From Epinephelus fuscoguttatus (Eukaryota; Chordata; Actinopteri; Perciformes; Serranidae): a stretch of 64,000 nt of DNA. A program made the position numbers and the translations under genes. The notes beneath the pieces are model-generated. The model ran no database searches, was not told the DNA's origin, and worked only from the letters and a program-made list of their open reading frames with translations. The stretch is taken from positions 6,220,607 through 6,284,606 of the forward strand of contig NC_064752.1 of NCBI RefSeq assembly GCF_011397635.1, read 5' to 3'. Positions 23,802 to 51,932 of this stretch are shown piece after piece (position 1 is the first letter of the stretch; each line of letters begins with the position of its first letter).

Positions 23802-24432
23802 TTGTCTCAATTCAGCAGCTGCAGCCTTTGGAGAACGCGGCCTTCATGGTCATCGTCAGTCAGCCACGTCCTTTGAGGACCGCATCAGCCAAACTTAATG
23901 GTCTCCGAAATGTGATGGTCTGGTCTGCGGAGGATTTCCTGGTTGCATCACTGCTTGTTCTTGCCCCAGCCTGTTGGCGTTACTGTTACCTAGTAACCAG
24001 CTACACTTGATAAAAGGAGCAAGCTAGTTAATTCGCCCTAAATCATGGACCCAGTGATTGTTATTATATATTTATATGTTTATTTCAATACTTGAGTAGA
24101 GGATTCACTGCAGGAGACACCACGGTTTGATATATTTCAGGCTGATGGAGGACTTCTTTCAGGTAAGCTTATTAAATTAAGATTGTTTCAGCTGTGTGCT
24201 TTTAGCTAACAGTAACGAGTTATTGCTGTTAGTTAATATATAATCGTCACCGGCACTCAGTGCATCTTGGGATAGGCTGGGCCACGAAGGATTCATCCGT
24301 TGCATCCTCTGGGAAAGAAGGCTGCATTTATTGGCCGCATTTGAAGAAGCCTTCAAAATTGGACATCCTTGGTCCCGCCGATGTGACGTGGTTGTTCTGT
24401 GGAAGGCTGCAGCCCCCGAATTGTACTTGGAA
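23802..24432. mobile_element. MITE with AATTC..GCTGCAGCCTT inverted ends
   Basis: Left end TTGTCTCAATTCAGCAGCTG then CAGCC; right end, reverse complemented, CAATTCGGGGGCTGCAGCC. About 630 bp, non-coding. Superfamily not determined; the target duplication is not clear. Confidence 0.6.
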
Positions 24433-24624
24433 TATAAATAAGGTGCCAGAGTTCATCAGAACCCCTCAAAAATATATATTTTTATTTTAAAAAAAAAAGT
24501 GCCAGGGGAGGATACAGGGTCTGGGCTGAGCCCCTCAAATCAATGTCGTCAAATCCTAGAAACACCTCTCCTGTTTATGGCTGATGCGACTGATCTGCCT
24601 CGTCTAGTCATTTTACCTGATAAA

Positions 24625-24652
24625 TATTATTATTATTATTATTATTATTATT
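24625..24652 (+). repeat. (ATT)n microsatellite
   Basis: About nine ATT/TTA units. Confidence 0.9.
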
Positions 24653-25344
24653 TGTTTATTAACTGGCCCCCAGCCTCCTGTCATTTTGCAAAAGTGGCCC
24701 CCAAGCTACGAAGGTTGAGCATCCCTGCTCTAGAAGAACAGAGCAGCCTTCTGTTATCCTGATGAATATTTGCATTCCTGTCCCAAGTGAGTGTTGACAC
24801 CGGGGCGGAGAAACCCAAACCTTTGATAAACTCACACACGTCCATGGCTTCACTGAATTTTGTTTATAGCCTCCTGGGACCCTGTGTCCTCATACAAGGA
24901 CATCACATATTGGGTTTACTGAACTTAGACCTGTCATCCTCGTTCGTGGACACTTTTAGTGCCATCTAGTGGTAGTAAGAGCACAATACACTAATCCATG
25001 TAAAAACAAGATGGCAGCCATCTCTGCCAAGTCAGACTGCAGCTGATCCCGACAGTTAAGTGGACAAGGTCCAAAACCTGATCACATTTTATGGTTGAAA
25101 CTTGTTTATTTATAATTAATAATGTTTGTAGTTTGATATGGCAACACATTTGACCAATTTTAGCAAAAGCAACAAGACACTGTTAATTAGGAAGTACTCA
25201 TTTTAAGACATTCATACTTTATTATTATTGACAGTGTTTAGTTTATTTATACTTATCAGGTCCTAATGATCCCAAATAGCTGAGGAAATTAAAAATGCAA
25301 ACCAAACAAAAGTTCGGGTCTCAGGAGGATATATTCTAGTGCAA

Positions 25345-25475
25345 CCTCTAGCTCACCTGGTTGTGTGTTCCCCCATAAAGGCTGAATCCTTTGCAGCGGT
25401 GCGCGTTCGTCTCCAACTTGTGGTGTTTTGCTTTCCTGTCTGTCTACGGCTGTCCAATGAAATGCCCCAAAAATA
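25345..25475 (+). mobile_element. tRNA-derived SINE, degenerate
   Basis: Body matches a common percomorph SINE: CTCTAGCTCACCTGG (decayed A box), AAAGGCTGAATCCTTTGCAG, a decayed B box, then CCTGTCTGTCTACGGCTGTC and an A-rich AAT tail. Confidence 0.6.
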
Positions 25476-25653
25476 ATAATAATCTCAACCTCCTTTCACA
25501 TAGTTTTCCGTTCTTCTCGCAGAAACTTCGACCCCTGCATGCTCTGAATCTTCAATCAGGAAACTCAGTATGAGATAAAGTCAAACACATGCGGCATTAA
25601 CAGGCTCGTGGTGGTAATAAACAGAACAGGGCTGATTCGGAACTGATAAAACC

Positions 25654-25659
25654 TTTATT
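25654..25659 (-). terminator. candidate poly(A) signal of ywhab
   Basis: AATAAA on the minus strand, the most distal signal before intergenic repeats. Choice among several sites is inferred. Confidence 0.4.
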
Positions 25660-26837
25660 TCACTTTAAATTGTCTTACATTTTGTCCTGTTTATAACATG
25701 TAAGGTGAAACTAGAGCTGGATTTTTTTTAAAAGACATACACAAATCTAGTATTACTCCAATAACCAGGGTGGGGGGGAGGTGTCGAAGGGTTTAATTTT
25801 TTTTTGTAATTTTCTTTTTTTTTTTTTTTTTTATTGGTGTCCTTAAGCTAAGTCTAAATTTTCACAACCACGTGCGCGCTAAGCAATAAAACCGTCACAG
25901 AAGCAAACTTTTTTTTTTTGTTGGGTTTTTTTTGGGGGTTATTTTTTTTTTTTTTTTTTTTTATTTTAAGCATAATACTGGTCAGTAAAAACAAAATGAT
26001 TTGAGATACCAGATATACAGACAGGCTCGGTGCCACATTCACTACTGCATGGGATCATTTTTTTCCTTATAAAGCGTAGAATAACTGCCTTTTTGTTCAG
26101 CTAACGAGAAAAAGAGCGGCAGGGAGGAATTTTTTTTTTTCAACCTTTTTAAACTTCAGTGCATGAAAACATTTGTCCCCAGCAAAAAAGAAAAATGAAC
26201 AAAAAACACTGAGACACATGACTTTTCTACACCTAAAGAGTGGAATGTCGATGGTTAGTGACAAGGTTATTGTGACACTGAGTGGATAAGTTTATAAAAA
26301 TGGGGCTCTGACAGACTCACAGGTCTGCGCTGTGGTTGGCTGACATCCCCTGATATTTTTCCAAGTTTGGGATTTGCTTTTTGACACGTACAGCATCTCT
26401 ATCGGCAGGTCGTAGACATTTAAATAAGAGAGACTACAGGGTGTCTGTTTTATGCCAGGTCGAATTTTCTTATTGTAAAAGATCAGACGCAGGAAAAACG
26501 TACCGTTTACTGCTGATCGAGTGTTTTCCCTTTTATAAAATGCAGTCAGACAGATCATCTAAAGGTCGGTGCGTATGCATATTTACATACTAACCTCAAC
26601 ACATTAACCATGATCCCAACGTCAGGTTTCCACAAACAGATGATTGGCTGATCGGCTGCCGGGAGATTTGGCTCCTTCAACGCACGTACCTGTCGTGGAC
26701 TCAAAGTGTGCATGGGTGACACTTAAAATTTCTGCTTCCTTTTGTTCTTTTGTGAAATTTAATATCTATACAAGTCAGTTGGGTTTAGCCTGAGCAGTCG
26801 CGGACTCGCACAAAGTACTGAATCGAACTGTTATATA

Positions 26838-27330
26838 TCAGGGCTCAACAATAGGGATCATCTTGGGCAAGAAAACGCCACATCAGGCTAGTCAATTTAG
26901 GAACTCACCTGCCCGATCATGCAAGTGGTGTAAAAGAATGAAACTTTTTCCCAGAGATGATGATGATGGAAGTAGCTACAGAGTGAGCTGTCGCGCTGCT
27001 GAGAGTTGCACATGCGCAGTGTGGATCGGGCACTCGTGAGAAAATGGCGGCAGTTAAAATCAAAATTTGAGAGCTAAAGCAGCAGCTAGCATTTAGTTGG
27101 CTGGCGTTCGAGGATGTGGGTGAAACTCCAACTAAATATTGCGCAATTTGCCACAACTTTGAGAGAAGGCGGATAAAACAGGCCCATTTTCAAGGACAAT
27201 TAACTTTAGTCTGTGTTGGCGTTTGATAACCACTAATGATAAAATAATGTGTGTAGGGGCAAGTGAAAACTACATTTTGAACGAGTAGATTTCTGTCCCA
27301 CTTGCCTGATCGGGCAAGTTTGGTTTCACC
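26838..27330 (+). mobile_element. hAT-like transposon remnant
   Basis: Begins CAGGGCTCAACAATAGG, a hAT-type end. Plus-strand translation near 27098-27175 shows WLAFEDVGETPTKYCAICHN, like the BED-type zinc finger at the start of hAT transposases (CxxC visible). Truncated. It lies in the putative ywhab 3' UTR, opposite to that gene. Confidence 0.5.
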
Positions 27331-28579
27331 TTTCTCGCAGATTTTAGTCAAAGATGCAACTTTTTGACTTTCTAAAGGTCCACTTACGTCACCTGAGTTT
27401 AGTTTTTGAGCCTGCTTTCAAGGTCAAGATGAACTCTGACGCTCAACTCCACTTTTGTTTTTAAGTCTGACCCTCTAATCTTGATCATCGTAGACATAAC
27501 AATCAGGTGGCAGGAACGATACCTGACCTAACTGCCGCTCATATTTTGGAAATGAGAAAACAGGAAGTTTAAGTGTTGATCCACAGAGTGTAGAATTCCC
27601 CGCTCCACGGCTCGCGGCAGATTTACATGGTGATAAATGATGGCATGCATTCCTGTTGGCAGATCATTCAGCAGCGATGTGGAAACTAAAGACTTTTCTA
27701 GACTTGTCAGTACAAGCAGTTAGGGGGCATAAGGAGGCGTAGGGTGGGGGTGGGGGGGACAGTACCAAACAATGTTCTGGTCAAAAATGCTAAAGCATAA
27801 AACAGCAGCTGACTGTAACGGCTTCAAGGTTTTCATTGCAAGCAGGTGTTAACGAACAACATCGACAAACCGTTTTCCAAAAGACAGATTTACAGTTAAG
27901 CTCTAAAAATGTTTTACAATTTTACAGTTCTCAAAAACCGGAAAGAAGTTTGATTTGTTATGCACACACACAAAAGGAAAGGAAAAAAAAAAAAAAAAAA
28001 GCAATCGCAAGGGGAAATGAACATGTTTAGGTTTTAACTTTAGGGACAGCAGTGCTGATGTCTCACAGCACCGTGACTGGAGGGAGCAGGCAGGTCCCGA
28101 TGGTGGTGACAATGTCTAAACTCTCAAACATTAAGATGGAATGTATGCTCTTTTTTTTTGTTGTTTTAATCATTTTTAAATCGGTTTTTAGCTCCGAACA
28201 GAAAATATGGTGTTGAATAAACCTCCGGGTCTCAGTTAGAAAATAAAATAAAATAAAAAACAGTGAGTGTTTGATTACACAGCAGGTAAAACACTTTGTT
28301 TTTAGATTTGTCAGTGTCACAATACAGCCTTGTAGGAGGACCCTTCTGTATAAACCTCAGCAGAATTGCACTGCTGCTCAAACACACCCCCTCCCAGCAG
28401 AATATCGTTGTTTTGCCATCAAACAGAGGATCTGGTGGCGAGGTGGAGGAAAAACTAAGCATCACAGTGTTTGTTGAAAATAAACGGACAGTTTAATAAC
28501 CATTTTTTGATGTTTTGTTTAAAGTGGAATAAAACCAGCCATTCGCCAGTACACTAAGAAAAGCCAAAAGAGAAGGGAT

Positions 28580-28728
28580 GGACAACTACATGAGTGCGTT
28601 AACTCACTAGAGCAAGGAGGGGAAGGGGGGGAGGGGTCGTGGACAACTATATAAGTGCATTAACTCAATGGAGCGAGAGGGGGTGGACAACTATATATGT
28701 GTGTTCTCATTAGAGGGTCGGGAGGGTG
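28580..28728. repeat. three-copy tandem repeat in the ywhab 3' UTR
   Basis: Units start at 28580, 28641 and 28684 with GGACAACTAYATRAGTGC-like sequence, each with an AACTCA/TCTCA..AGAG stretch and a G-rich spacer. Unit spacing is 61 then 43 bp; the difference lies in the G-rich spacer. Confidence 0.85.
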
Positions 28729-29224
28729 AGAGCACATCCTGAAATGTTAGGAAGGAGGGAAGAGCAGTGAGGGAAGAACAAGAGGAGGAAGAATAACCCA
28801 GGAGGGTAAAAACAGGGGGATGTGGACTCTAATAAAAAGGATTCATTTTGTAGTTTTGGATAAAAACCCTCCCTGCGTGCTATAAGACTAGACTGACCAG
28901 GAGGTTGAGTCTGCTGGCCGGCCTTGGAGTGCCATGATCATAAGGAGGGATGGAGGGATCGTAGGCGGGGTGATGGAGTAGTTTTCTCTTTTTCCCCCTC
29001 CTTCTTCTTTTTAAATTATATTTTTAAATATCTGTCTGTGAAGGTCAGGTACTATTCATGCTGTTGGTTATACAGAAGGGAAGTCGGGAGGCTGGGCTTG
29101 AAAAAGTGGGACGAGGGAATGAACAGGCTGTTTATGTGTACGAAGAGAGGAAGAAGAGAAGAAAGAGGAAGAGAGATAAAAGGAGGAGGAAGAGAGTGGG
29201 GATGGGTTAACAGTGAAGTGCGCT

Positions 29225-44240
<15,016 letters not shown>

Positions 44241-45414
44241 TTAAGCATTGAGGCTCTCCATTTACCATCTGGGACAGGCAAAAAAAAAAAAAAAAAAGAA
44301 GGAAGACAGACTGGGAGAGAGGCAACAACAACGTTACGAATAGTGTGAGAAATACAAGTGTGCGAGATCTGAGGGACCAAAATATGAGTAGAGTGTGGTG
44401 AAGAAGGGGAAAGAATTAAGAGAAACGGAAAACCATCCGAGTGGCACAGAGTATCAGCTAGATGCTGGAACATGTACGAGGAAGCTTATCCGTCCCATAA
44501 TCAAATCTCTAACACTGGTGAAGTAAAAGCTTATCACTGTCACTGGTTGGATCCTACTATCACACACGAAAAGGTAACAAATAAAACCCACTGGCAAAGA
44601 CCTAACAGCACTTCATAAAATGTCAAAACCCTTTCAATTCCAGCTCCCAGATATTTCGTCCCTGAGGGCTTCCTGCTCGCCAAATGAATCTGCAGGTCTA
44701 ACTAGGCCACAGCCTCGCCTCAATCTCCTTTATATCTACACATCTCACTATGATTCTCCATTTTACCAGCTTCTAAGTATCTACATTTACATATCTAATT
44801 TATTTAACTTGCATATCCCTTATTTCTACATTTAAATCTAATAAAGAATAAACTTTTACACTAGAAGTTAAATATGTTAATACACCCACACCACAATCCA
44901 GTTTTACCCTCACATCTACATATCAACAAGTCTGGTAACTTTCCAGTCTTAGATGTTCACCACCCTGTTGTGTTCAAGTATTCTTGAAGACCAATCACCC
45001 CAAAACGGCAGCGGACAAGTCATTATGATATGATACCATATGATACCATGGAACTACAACTTCTGGGTCCATTGCGTGATGCCAGTGGGCCCAAAAAGAC
45101 TTTTTTCCATAGACCTACATTATGAAAGAAACTTCAGTTGATTAGTGGATACGTGTTTTTAAATGTCACAACATGATTTACTTCGATAACACCAAAACAT
45201 TGCAAGTCTTGAAAAGGTGTACAATTGAATTTTTTATTTTATCTCCGTTCAAGTTTGTGCAGGGCTAAACCGGAAGCTAGCCAGCTCAGCCTGCGGAAGT
45301 CTCTGGTGCACTTGCTTTATGAGCATGTGAATACAGGAGCTGTGCGTAATTTTTTTTACCAGGGACATCCAACTTTTTTACCCGATGCCGAAAGAACAGG
45401 GCAAAAGGGGAACC

Positions 45415-45590
45415 CGGTGGCTTAGTAGGTAGAGCAGGCATGTAATATACAAAGGCAATGTCTTTGCCACAGTGGTCGCAGGTTCAATTCCAGCCTGCAC
45501 ATTATCCCCCTTCTCTTCCTGCCTCACGCTTAGGCCGTCCTATCTCATAAAAGCCAAAAAAATAAATAAATAAATAAAAAAGATCTTATA
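45415..45590 (+). mobile_element. tRNA-derived SINE
   Basis: A box TGGCTTAGTAGG and B box GGTTCAATTCC both fit the RNA polymerase III consensus with normal spacing, followed by a SINE body and an (AAAT)n/A-rich tail ending near 45590. In ywhab intron 1. Better preserved than the copy at 25345. Confidence 0.85.
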
Positions 45591-46199
45591 AAACAGGAAA
45601 TGTATATTTGGAGCCTTCATGCTGCGCCCACCAATTGTGCAAGACGAACCCACCAACATGCAGTAGTGAATACATGAGGCCAAACCTAGCTATAATCTAC
45701 TTTATAATTCATAATACATACAGATACGATTCCCCTTATAGGGGACAAGATGTAACCTTTTCCCTCACCGCCTCTCTTTAAACCCAACACTTACTAGCTA
45801 ACTAAATGCTAACTTAGCATTTTCTACAGGGCTACCACTTGCGGACGAAGGGGCTAAGAAGTATTAATCATGCACTGATGGTGGGCGTGTCATGTCGCCA
45901 GTTTGCAGGTCACATATCAGGTCCAGCTGCAGTTATACTTCTTGAAAAATGATATAAACTATGATAAATAACAATTACATCAGTTTTCAACCAAAGCTGT
46001 TCACATTTTGTGTTTTTTTCCAGAAGATATTGATGCAGATATTAGATTTAAATAGAGTTTTAATGAACATGGTCTCCAGTGTTGAGTTGCCATGGATACT
46101 GAATTCTGACCTGATACAGTAAGCCTTACTGTGATTGATAGGAAATCAAAAATGAAAGCAAACCAGTAAAAACAGCAAGTTATGACAAAGCCTACTTGA

Positions 46200-46740
46200 A
46201 TGAATTCCACAAAGAATGAATGGCATGTGGTCTGGAGGAAAAAAGTATTCAACTCTTTAAAGTCAACATTTAGTAGAAACATAACTGGCAGCAGTAACAG
46301 TATCTGGGGACGTCTTCATCAGCGTTTCAAATCAGAACACTGCCATGTCGTTCCCTTGTTGTTCTTTACTAAAGTGCTCAGCTCTATTGTGTTTAATAGG
46401 GACCGCGGGTGAACTGCAATTTCAAAGTCCTGCCTCAAATTCTTGATTGAACCTAGGCATAATGTAACCACTCCAGGACATTATTATTAGTTTTAAGCCA
46501 TTCCTGTGTGGATTTGAGCTGGACAATAAATCTCCTGAGTCACCTCAAACACCGCAGCAGCCTTTACTCTTGGATATTTGTTTTAATGCATTCATGTCCA
46601 CGTCTCCACCTTCACAAGCAGCATCCCCACAGCGTCACATGCCAGCACCAGGCATCATGCTGATGTACAAGTGCTTGGCCGAGGTACAATGGTCAAAATG
46701 CTCATCACAGATCCTTCTTCCAGTTTGTTTCACTGTTTAC
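46200..46740 (-). mobile_element. Tc1-like transposon remnant
   Basis: Order of blocks fits a fish Tc1-like element on the minus strand: AAAAAGTATTCAACTCTTTA, GTCAACATTTAGTAGAAAC, CTGCAATTTCAAAGTCC, CCACTCCAGGACATT, TTTTAAGCCATTCCTGTG and GCATCCCCACAGC (the last from the transposase GGS.MLWGC region). Heavily decayed. Confidence 0.6.
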
Positions 46741-46758
46741 CACATCCTCTTGCAGAGC

Positions 46759-46998
46759 CTAAGTACGGTCCATGTTTGTTTTCCCAACAGTAGCGTTCTC
46801 TTCTTTCAGCCCACTATGCTGTTGAGCTGTAACTGCTAAGGCACCCGTCAATAGAGCACACGCTGTTTTCATCTCAGCATTGGAGATCTGTATCTCCTTC
46901 AGAGCTGCTGTAGCCCTCTTGATGGCCTCCCTCGCTAGACCTGTTCTCGCATGGACGGAGTGTTTGTCTTTTTTGAAAGGGAAGCCTTTTGTGGGCAC
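46759..46998 (-). other. unrecognised 79-codon open frame
   Basis: Minus-strand frame with an Ala/Lys-rich, helix-like stretch (LAREAIKRATAALKEIQ). No family recognised and no splice partners. It lies next to the Tc1-like remnant in ywhab intron 1 and may be part of an unknown mobile element or chance. Confidence 0.2.
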
Positions 46999-47229
46999 AC
47001 TCCACAGGATACTTGGGGCTATATATAGATGTAAAGGAAGAAAAACATTAACTCAAAATGATCAATTCGATAATTTTAGGTGTTTTTTCCTGTTTCTCTA
47101 TACAGTGGATGTATTTTTCATGTGTACATCATGACATTTACTTCAAAGTGCCACCAGATGGCACCGCAGTATCCATAGCGACATTTGCCCCTCCCCATTT
47201 CGCGTCTGTGTACTCACCATACTATATTC

Positions 47230-48850
47230 CTAAGAGTTAGTTTTGATGTTCACTTCCATTTTATTCATGGAATCACATTGGTGTGAATTGTGGTGCTTGT
47301 GAACTACTTTTAATTATCAATAAATCAACTCAGCATAGAGATAATCACATGTAGTTCTAGCGTTCAGTAATATGACAATATTTACCATCACTGTATACAA
47401 ATACGTCAATCACCAGGGATTTTGCCACACAGTTTATACAACGGTAGCTGTCCCTTTTATATGTCTGGTTGTATTAGCCCATGGGATACTCAACTTGCTC
47501 TTTGCCTGGCAGGCCAGTTAAAAAACGAACAACATATATGCATGACTAATTATCAGTGTGTAAATGAATTGCCTGTTTCCAGCCTTTTAACATTTGCGGT
47601 CCTCACTCATCTTTACCAAGAGGCAAATCCATTCAATCCTGCACAGGTCACATGTATACAGGAGGATTCTAGGAGGATTTTCGGGGCTTAACCCAAACCT
47701 CTGTTAAGGCATCCTCCCCTGGAACTTTTTATTTTTAAACAAGCTCTAATTTCATGCTTTTCTTATGCACGCTGGCACCTTATTTACAGATGACAAAAAA
47801 AAAATAAAAAATCCAGTGTGGATTAGAAAATGTTTGGTGGGCCACCTGGCACCCTTGATCTGGATCTCAATGTATTACCCCTTGGGCAATGTTGTAAACC
47901 AATGAGCAGGACCCCATCAGAAGATTTTTCTATTAATTTTGCATCAGCGTATGAACCACCTTGATTTGTAAAGTATTTTGGAGAATTCAACAAATAGACA
48001 TTCACGACTGCAGCCTTCACACCTGCATTAAGAGCAGAAAAAAAACCTTTGTCATTCATAAAGTTTGACCCTGCTGCTACTCTTGTGCACTTCCTGTGGT
48101 CTGTAAAGTAATTGTTAATCTCTCGGCTGGGAGCGCACCAGTGGCACAGTTCCAGTGCTGATTCAAGGGCTGAATCATGGAATCAATTATCTGCTGATAC
48201 TGAGAGCAGTTCCACCAAAAAAACTAAATAATGAGACCATTAGTGTATGGGATCATTAGAAATTCAAACACCCATTTCCTCCATTATCAGGACACTAACT
48301 GAGAAGCAACCTGAGACCGCTCGAAATCCACCAGTGTTGCGCTGTGGTTCACAAACGGATATTCTGCTATAACATCAGCATCTCTATGGTCAGTTTCAGT
48401 TCACGATCTGACTGTGTGAGGGATTTTAGCAGCACCTGTAAATCACATTACACTAGTTTCATAAGGAATTTAAAAAAGGCTGAGGTTACAACATGCTACG
48501 CTCATCATGGACGTTTGATTTTGCATTGATACACCAAACCGGTTACAGTAATGATTATGGGAAAGGTGGTGTTTACTGTATGGATTTTACAACAGAACCA
48601 CTTGTAATAGTTTAAGCTGAGCATTACTTTAAATGTCTGACATCTTCATGTCATTTAGAGCTTTAAGAATTGTAAATCAATTTGCAGAAAATTCAGCAAC
48701 ACCATCATTTGCCAACCTTCAATGGTTTAACTCATGGTATACCAAGTATATGGATATTTGGCCTGGCTATGTCAACTTGAGTTCAGGGAAACTGTCGTGG
48801 GCATTTATTGCTATTTTCTGACATTTTATTGAGCAAAATATTAGTCCATT
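47230..48850. other. ywhab intron 1, repeat-like but unassigned
   Basis: Contains TTAGAAAATGTTTGGTGGGC at about 47824-47843, similar to 55035-55055 (shared dispersed repeat). No exon signal. Confidence 0.4.
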
Positions 48851-48859
48851 AATAAATAA

Positions 48860-49025
48860 ATAGGGCCATGCAATAAATAGATATTGTATCTATATCATGA
48901 TGATAATCAAAGAAAATCTCATTGCGTAGGCTATATATTTTATGAAAGTACCAAGAATCAACCATATTGAGGTATTTGGTCAAAAATATTGATGTCTGAC
49001 TTTCTCCATATCGCCCAGCCCTACA
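48860..49025. repeat. hAT-like repeat end
   Basis: Ends CATATCGCCCAGCCCTACA, the reverse of the common fish hAT terminus TGTAGGGCTGGGCGATATG. The partner end is decayed. Confidence 0.5.
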
Positions 49026-49224
49026 AAAAAGAAATAATCAGCTGATTAATCAATGATTAAAAAAATCAGTTACAGTTTCTTTTCTTTATCATGGGAGTGG
49101 TGAGAGATTTTATCTGTCAGCTGCACCTTAGTTTAGGAAACTGTAAGGTATTGGTGCAAGGTGGTCCACTTGCTGTTGCCAAAATCCACCCGACATGTTA
49201 GTTTGACTTTTAAAAGCTTACAAG

Positions 49225-50210
49225 GCTATACGGATGCACCGATTAAACAGCTGAACACCCATTTCAGCCAATATTGGTCTCGTTGACTGCCATCGTCTTA
49301 TCAGCAAATAAGATGCCAGTCACCAATGGCAGTTGCCGATGTTTTTCTGTTGTGTCGCATCAATTGTGCACAGACTAAAAAGCAGAGACTGCCACAAATT
49401 TAAACTAATGAGCAGGTACAAGAGGAATACAATGACTTTTGGCAAATGGGCTCTGTGATCTCAGCTGTGTGACAAGATGGCTAGCAGCCATAGAAAATAT
49501 GTTTGGGACACACTGGTCTTCCACAGCAAACCTTCAAGATGAAAGGATGCAGTGAACTCACTATTGTTGTGTCAGAGGACACACCCTATTGCTTCCCTGA
49601 TGATACTACATTATTGACCACTGACGACAAATCCATGTTAAAATTGGCAGGAGAGCTCATTCGTTAGCTTTAAGTGGCAGGTTGCCGCAGTTAACAGCTC
49701 ACGGAGGTTGCAATGAGTTATGTTATGGTGCATTAAAAAAACAGTATTTGGCAAAAGTTAATTGTAACATCAAATGTTCAAATGTAATCTTGTAAAATGT
49801 AGCTTTTGGTGAGAAACTTGAAAAAAATACAGTTGCATAAGGGAGATAATTATTATTTCTACAGCTAATAAAAGAGATATTAAAAGAGGAATTTAGTTTT
49901 ATATATAGTACAACGGCCTCTGAAGCACAAAAAGTATGTTTTTCATGTGACAGTTTTATTAAAGCTTGTGTCAAATTCATGATTGAATTTGTACTCATTC
50001 GTAGGTAATATAGTGAAGAGCTTAAGGACTTTTTTTATATACTGTAATTTTTTTTATCCCTGCCACAAAAGGAGGAATAAATAATAACAAAAACACAATA
50101 AACAATTGATAACATTGGTGAAATTGGAAAACACTGTCATGAGCAATAGGCCAAACTTATTTTGAGCATCACTATTGGCCCAGAATTTCACAATTAGTGC
50201 ATCCCTACTA
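49225..50210. mobile_element. hAT-like non-autonomous element
   Basis: Left end ACGGATGCACCGATTAA and right end, reversed, TAGGGATGCACTAATTG form imperfect TIRs of the GGGATGCAC hAT type. About 985 bp, no intact transposase. Confidence 0.55.
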
Positions 50211-51932
50211 ATCAGACAACCACAGACAAGATAGTGTTTTATTTTGTGTGGAAACATCCGCACATTAAGAAAACATTATAATTAAATATTAGTAAAAGGG
50301 TGGCTATAGTTTAATTGGATTTCACTCCTGTGACACATTAAAATTAACTGGGCTAAGCTTTATTTTAATTGCCAGACTTCGTGTTTTCTTATCTTTCCAT
50401 CTGTTGGTCGTCTCCAGTTAATATTTTATTAACAAGATTTTAATGTGGTCATTGATTTTATCGCTGATGTATTTCATAGAACAATGAATATAACAGGCCG
50501 TTAAACGAACGCAGACAGTAAAATATGCTCAGGGTGAATAACAAAGAAATCGTGAGGCTTTTCTACAAAGTTGAATAGGAAGTGAATCTTCATCCCGCTT
50601 CAGGCTTCATGTGGCATTCACACAGTGCTGTCATTTCGACAACCGTGTTATGCCTTCGAAGCTAATCTGTTTTAGCATCCTGGAGTTAGCGTCTAGCATT
50701 GGGTAAAACGCCACTTATTCCGGCTACAACGCGGTAGATAACCGCCGCAGTGACCCGAACATCGGTTTAAATTGATCCAGACTGGCCTCTTGGTTCAGCT
50801 ACAACCACCTGGCACGCCACCAACACACTCAGCATTAGCAATGCTGTTATCCATCCACCTAGGTAGCTACTACAGGCGGATGCGCCCCGATTAAAAAATG
50901 AGGTAACGTTACACCATCTTCAGCAGTAGACCGAGATAAACCTAACAGCTTTAAAACCATCGCCTTGGCATACGTGTTGACAAGTACAATTAAAAACAGC
51001 CCCCCCAGGCCATGAATATTTCGGCTGGAGTCTTTCGTCGGCCTGCTAACAGCTACGCCCTCCTTGTCGCATTCCCCTGCGGAATTTTAAGATGGAGAGA
51101 TAGATTACCGCTAGCTAGCATGCTAACCGAACGTCACAACGGCCGCTGGCTTTAACGGTTAGCTTAGCTTGAAAACGGGAGCTGACCCAGTTCAATCTGA
51201 ATGAGTGCCGACACCGGGCTGAGGGCTGAAATAGCCACAGGGTTTTAAACACGGCACCGACTCCATTTCACCGCGTTTCTTTGTCGGTTAAACGGTATCA
51301 AAAGGCGTTGAAATTTAAGTCGCATTTGAGGGAAACTCCCGGGAAACAGGGAGGGTGTGTTAGCTTCCATATCGTTTCACTACGCCATTACGGAGCTGAG
51401 CTACAAGACATCGTCGATTACGCCGTTATATGAATAATGAGGCCACATAGATCGGTTGTCCGGATACAGTGGGCAGCACAGTGTTAGCCTTATGTTATCC
51501 ACCGCGCCATGTACTGGCTGTACTTTAGCCCTAGCTGCTAAAATGCCGCTTTCACGGCGGGGCCGGGGCACGGCTGCTAAGCTGTCAAAATGGCCAAACT
51601 TGGGTGCTGCTGATTCTCCCTCCCTCCCTACACGGTCACCGCGCACCACGCATGGCATCGACCGGAGCCTGGGCCTTCAAAATCAACGATCGGCAGCACA
51701 TTACACAGCACAATGACCACGGGCAGCCTAACACCGGGTGTTTTTCTGGTTATTTCTCGCTATTGGCCACAAGTTTCGGCCTAGATCCTCGCACCCAGCC
51801 CCAAAACCACAATAGGCACCTTCCGCCGCAGAGGCAGGGAATGGGGCCACCGCTGGGGCTGCTGCTCCCAAAGAAATAGCATCCTTACCCTGTACAGAAG
51901 ACAAATATCGAGTGATATGCAAGTGAACTCAC

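Larger units (their letters stand above)
25640..29224 (-). other. ywhab: ywhab 3' UTR (extent uncertain)
   Basis: No coding exon follows the stop. Minus-strand AATAAA signals occur at 25659-25654 and near 25830 and 25960, the latter two inside A-rich (T-rich on +) runs, so the transcript may end at any of them or earlier. The stretch includes a three-copy tandem repeat (28580-28728) and a hAT-like remnant (26838-27330); if the long form is real, both are transcribed. Confidence 0.45.

Noticed and set aside
45425..45500. Possible tRNA gene
   Set aside because: A and B boxes are present but the cloverleaf arms do not pair and a SINE body with an A-rich tail follows; a SINE head.
51400..51900. 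Open frames on both strands in the CpG island
   Set aside because: High GC lowers stop frequency; no conserved motif, inside promoter/intron 1 of ywhab.
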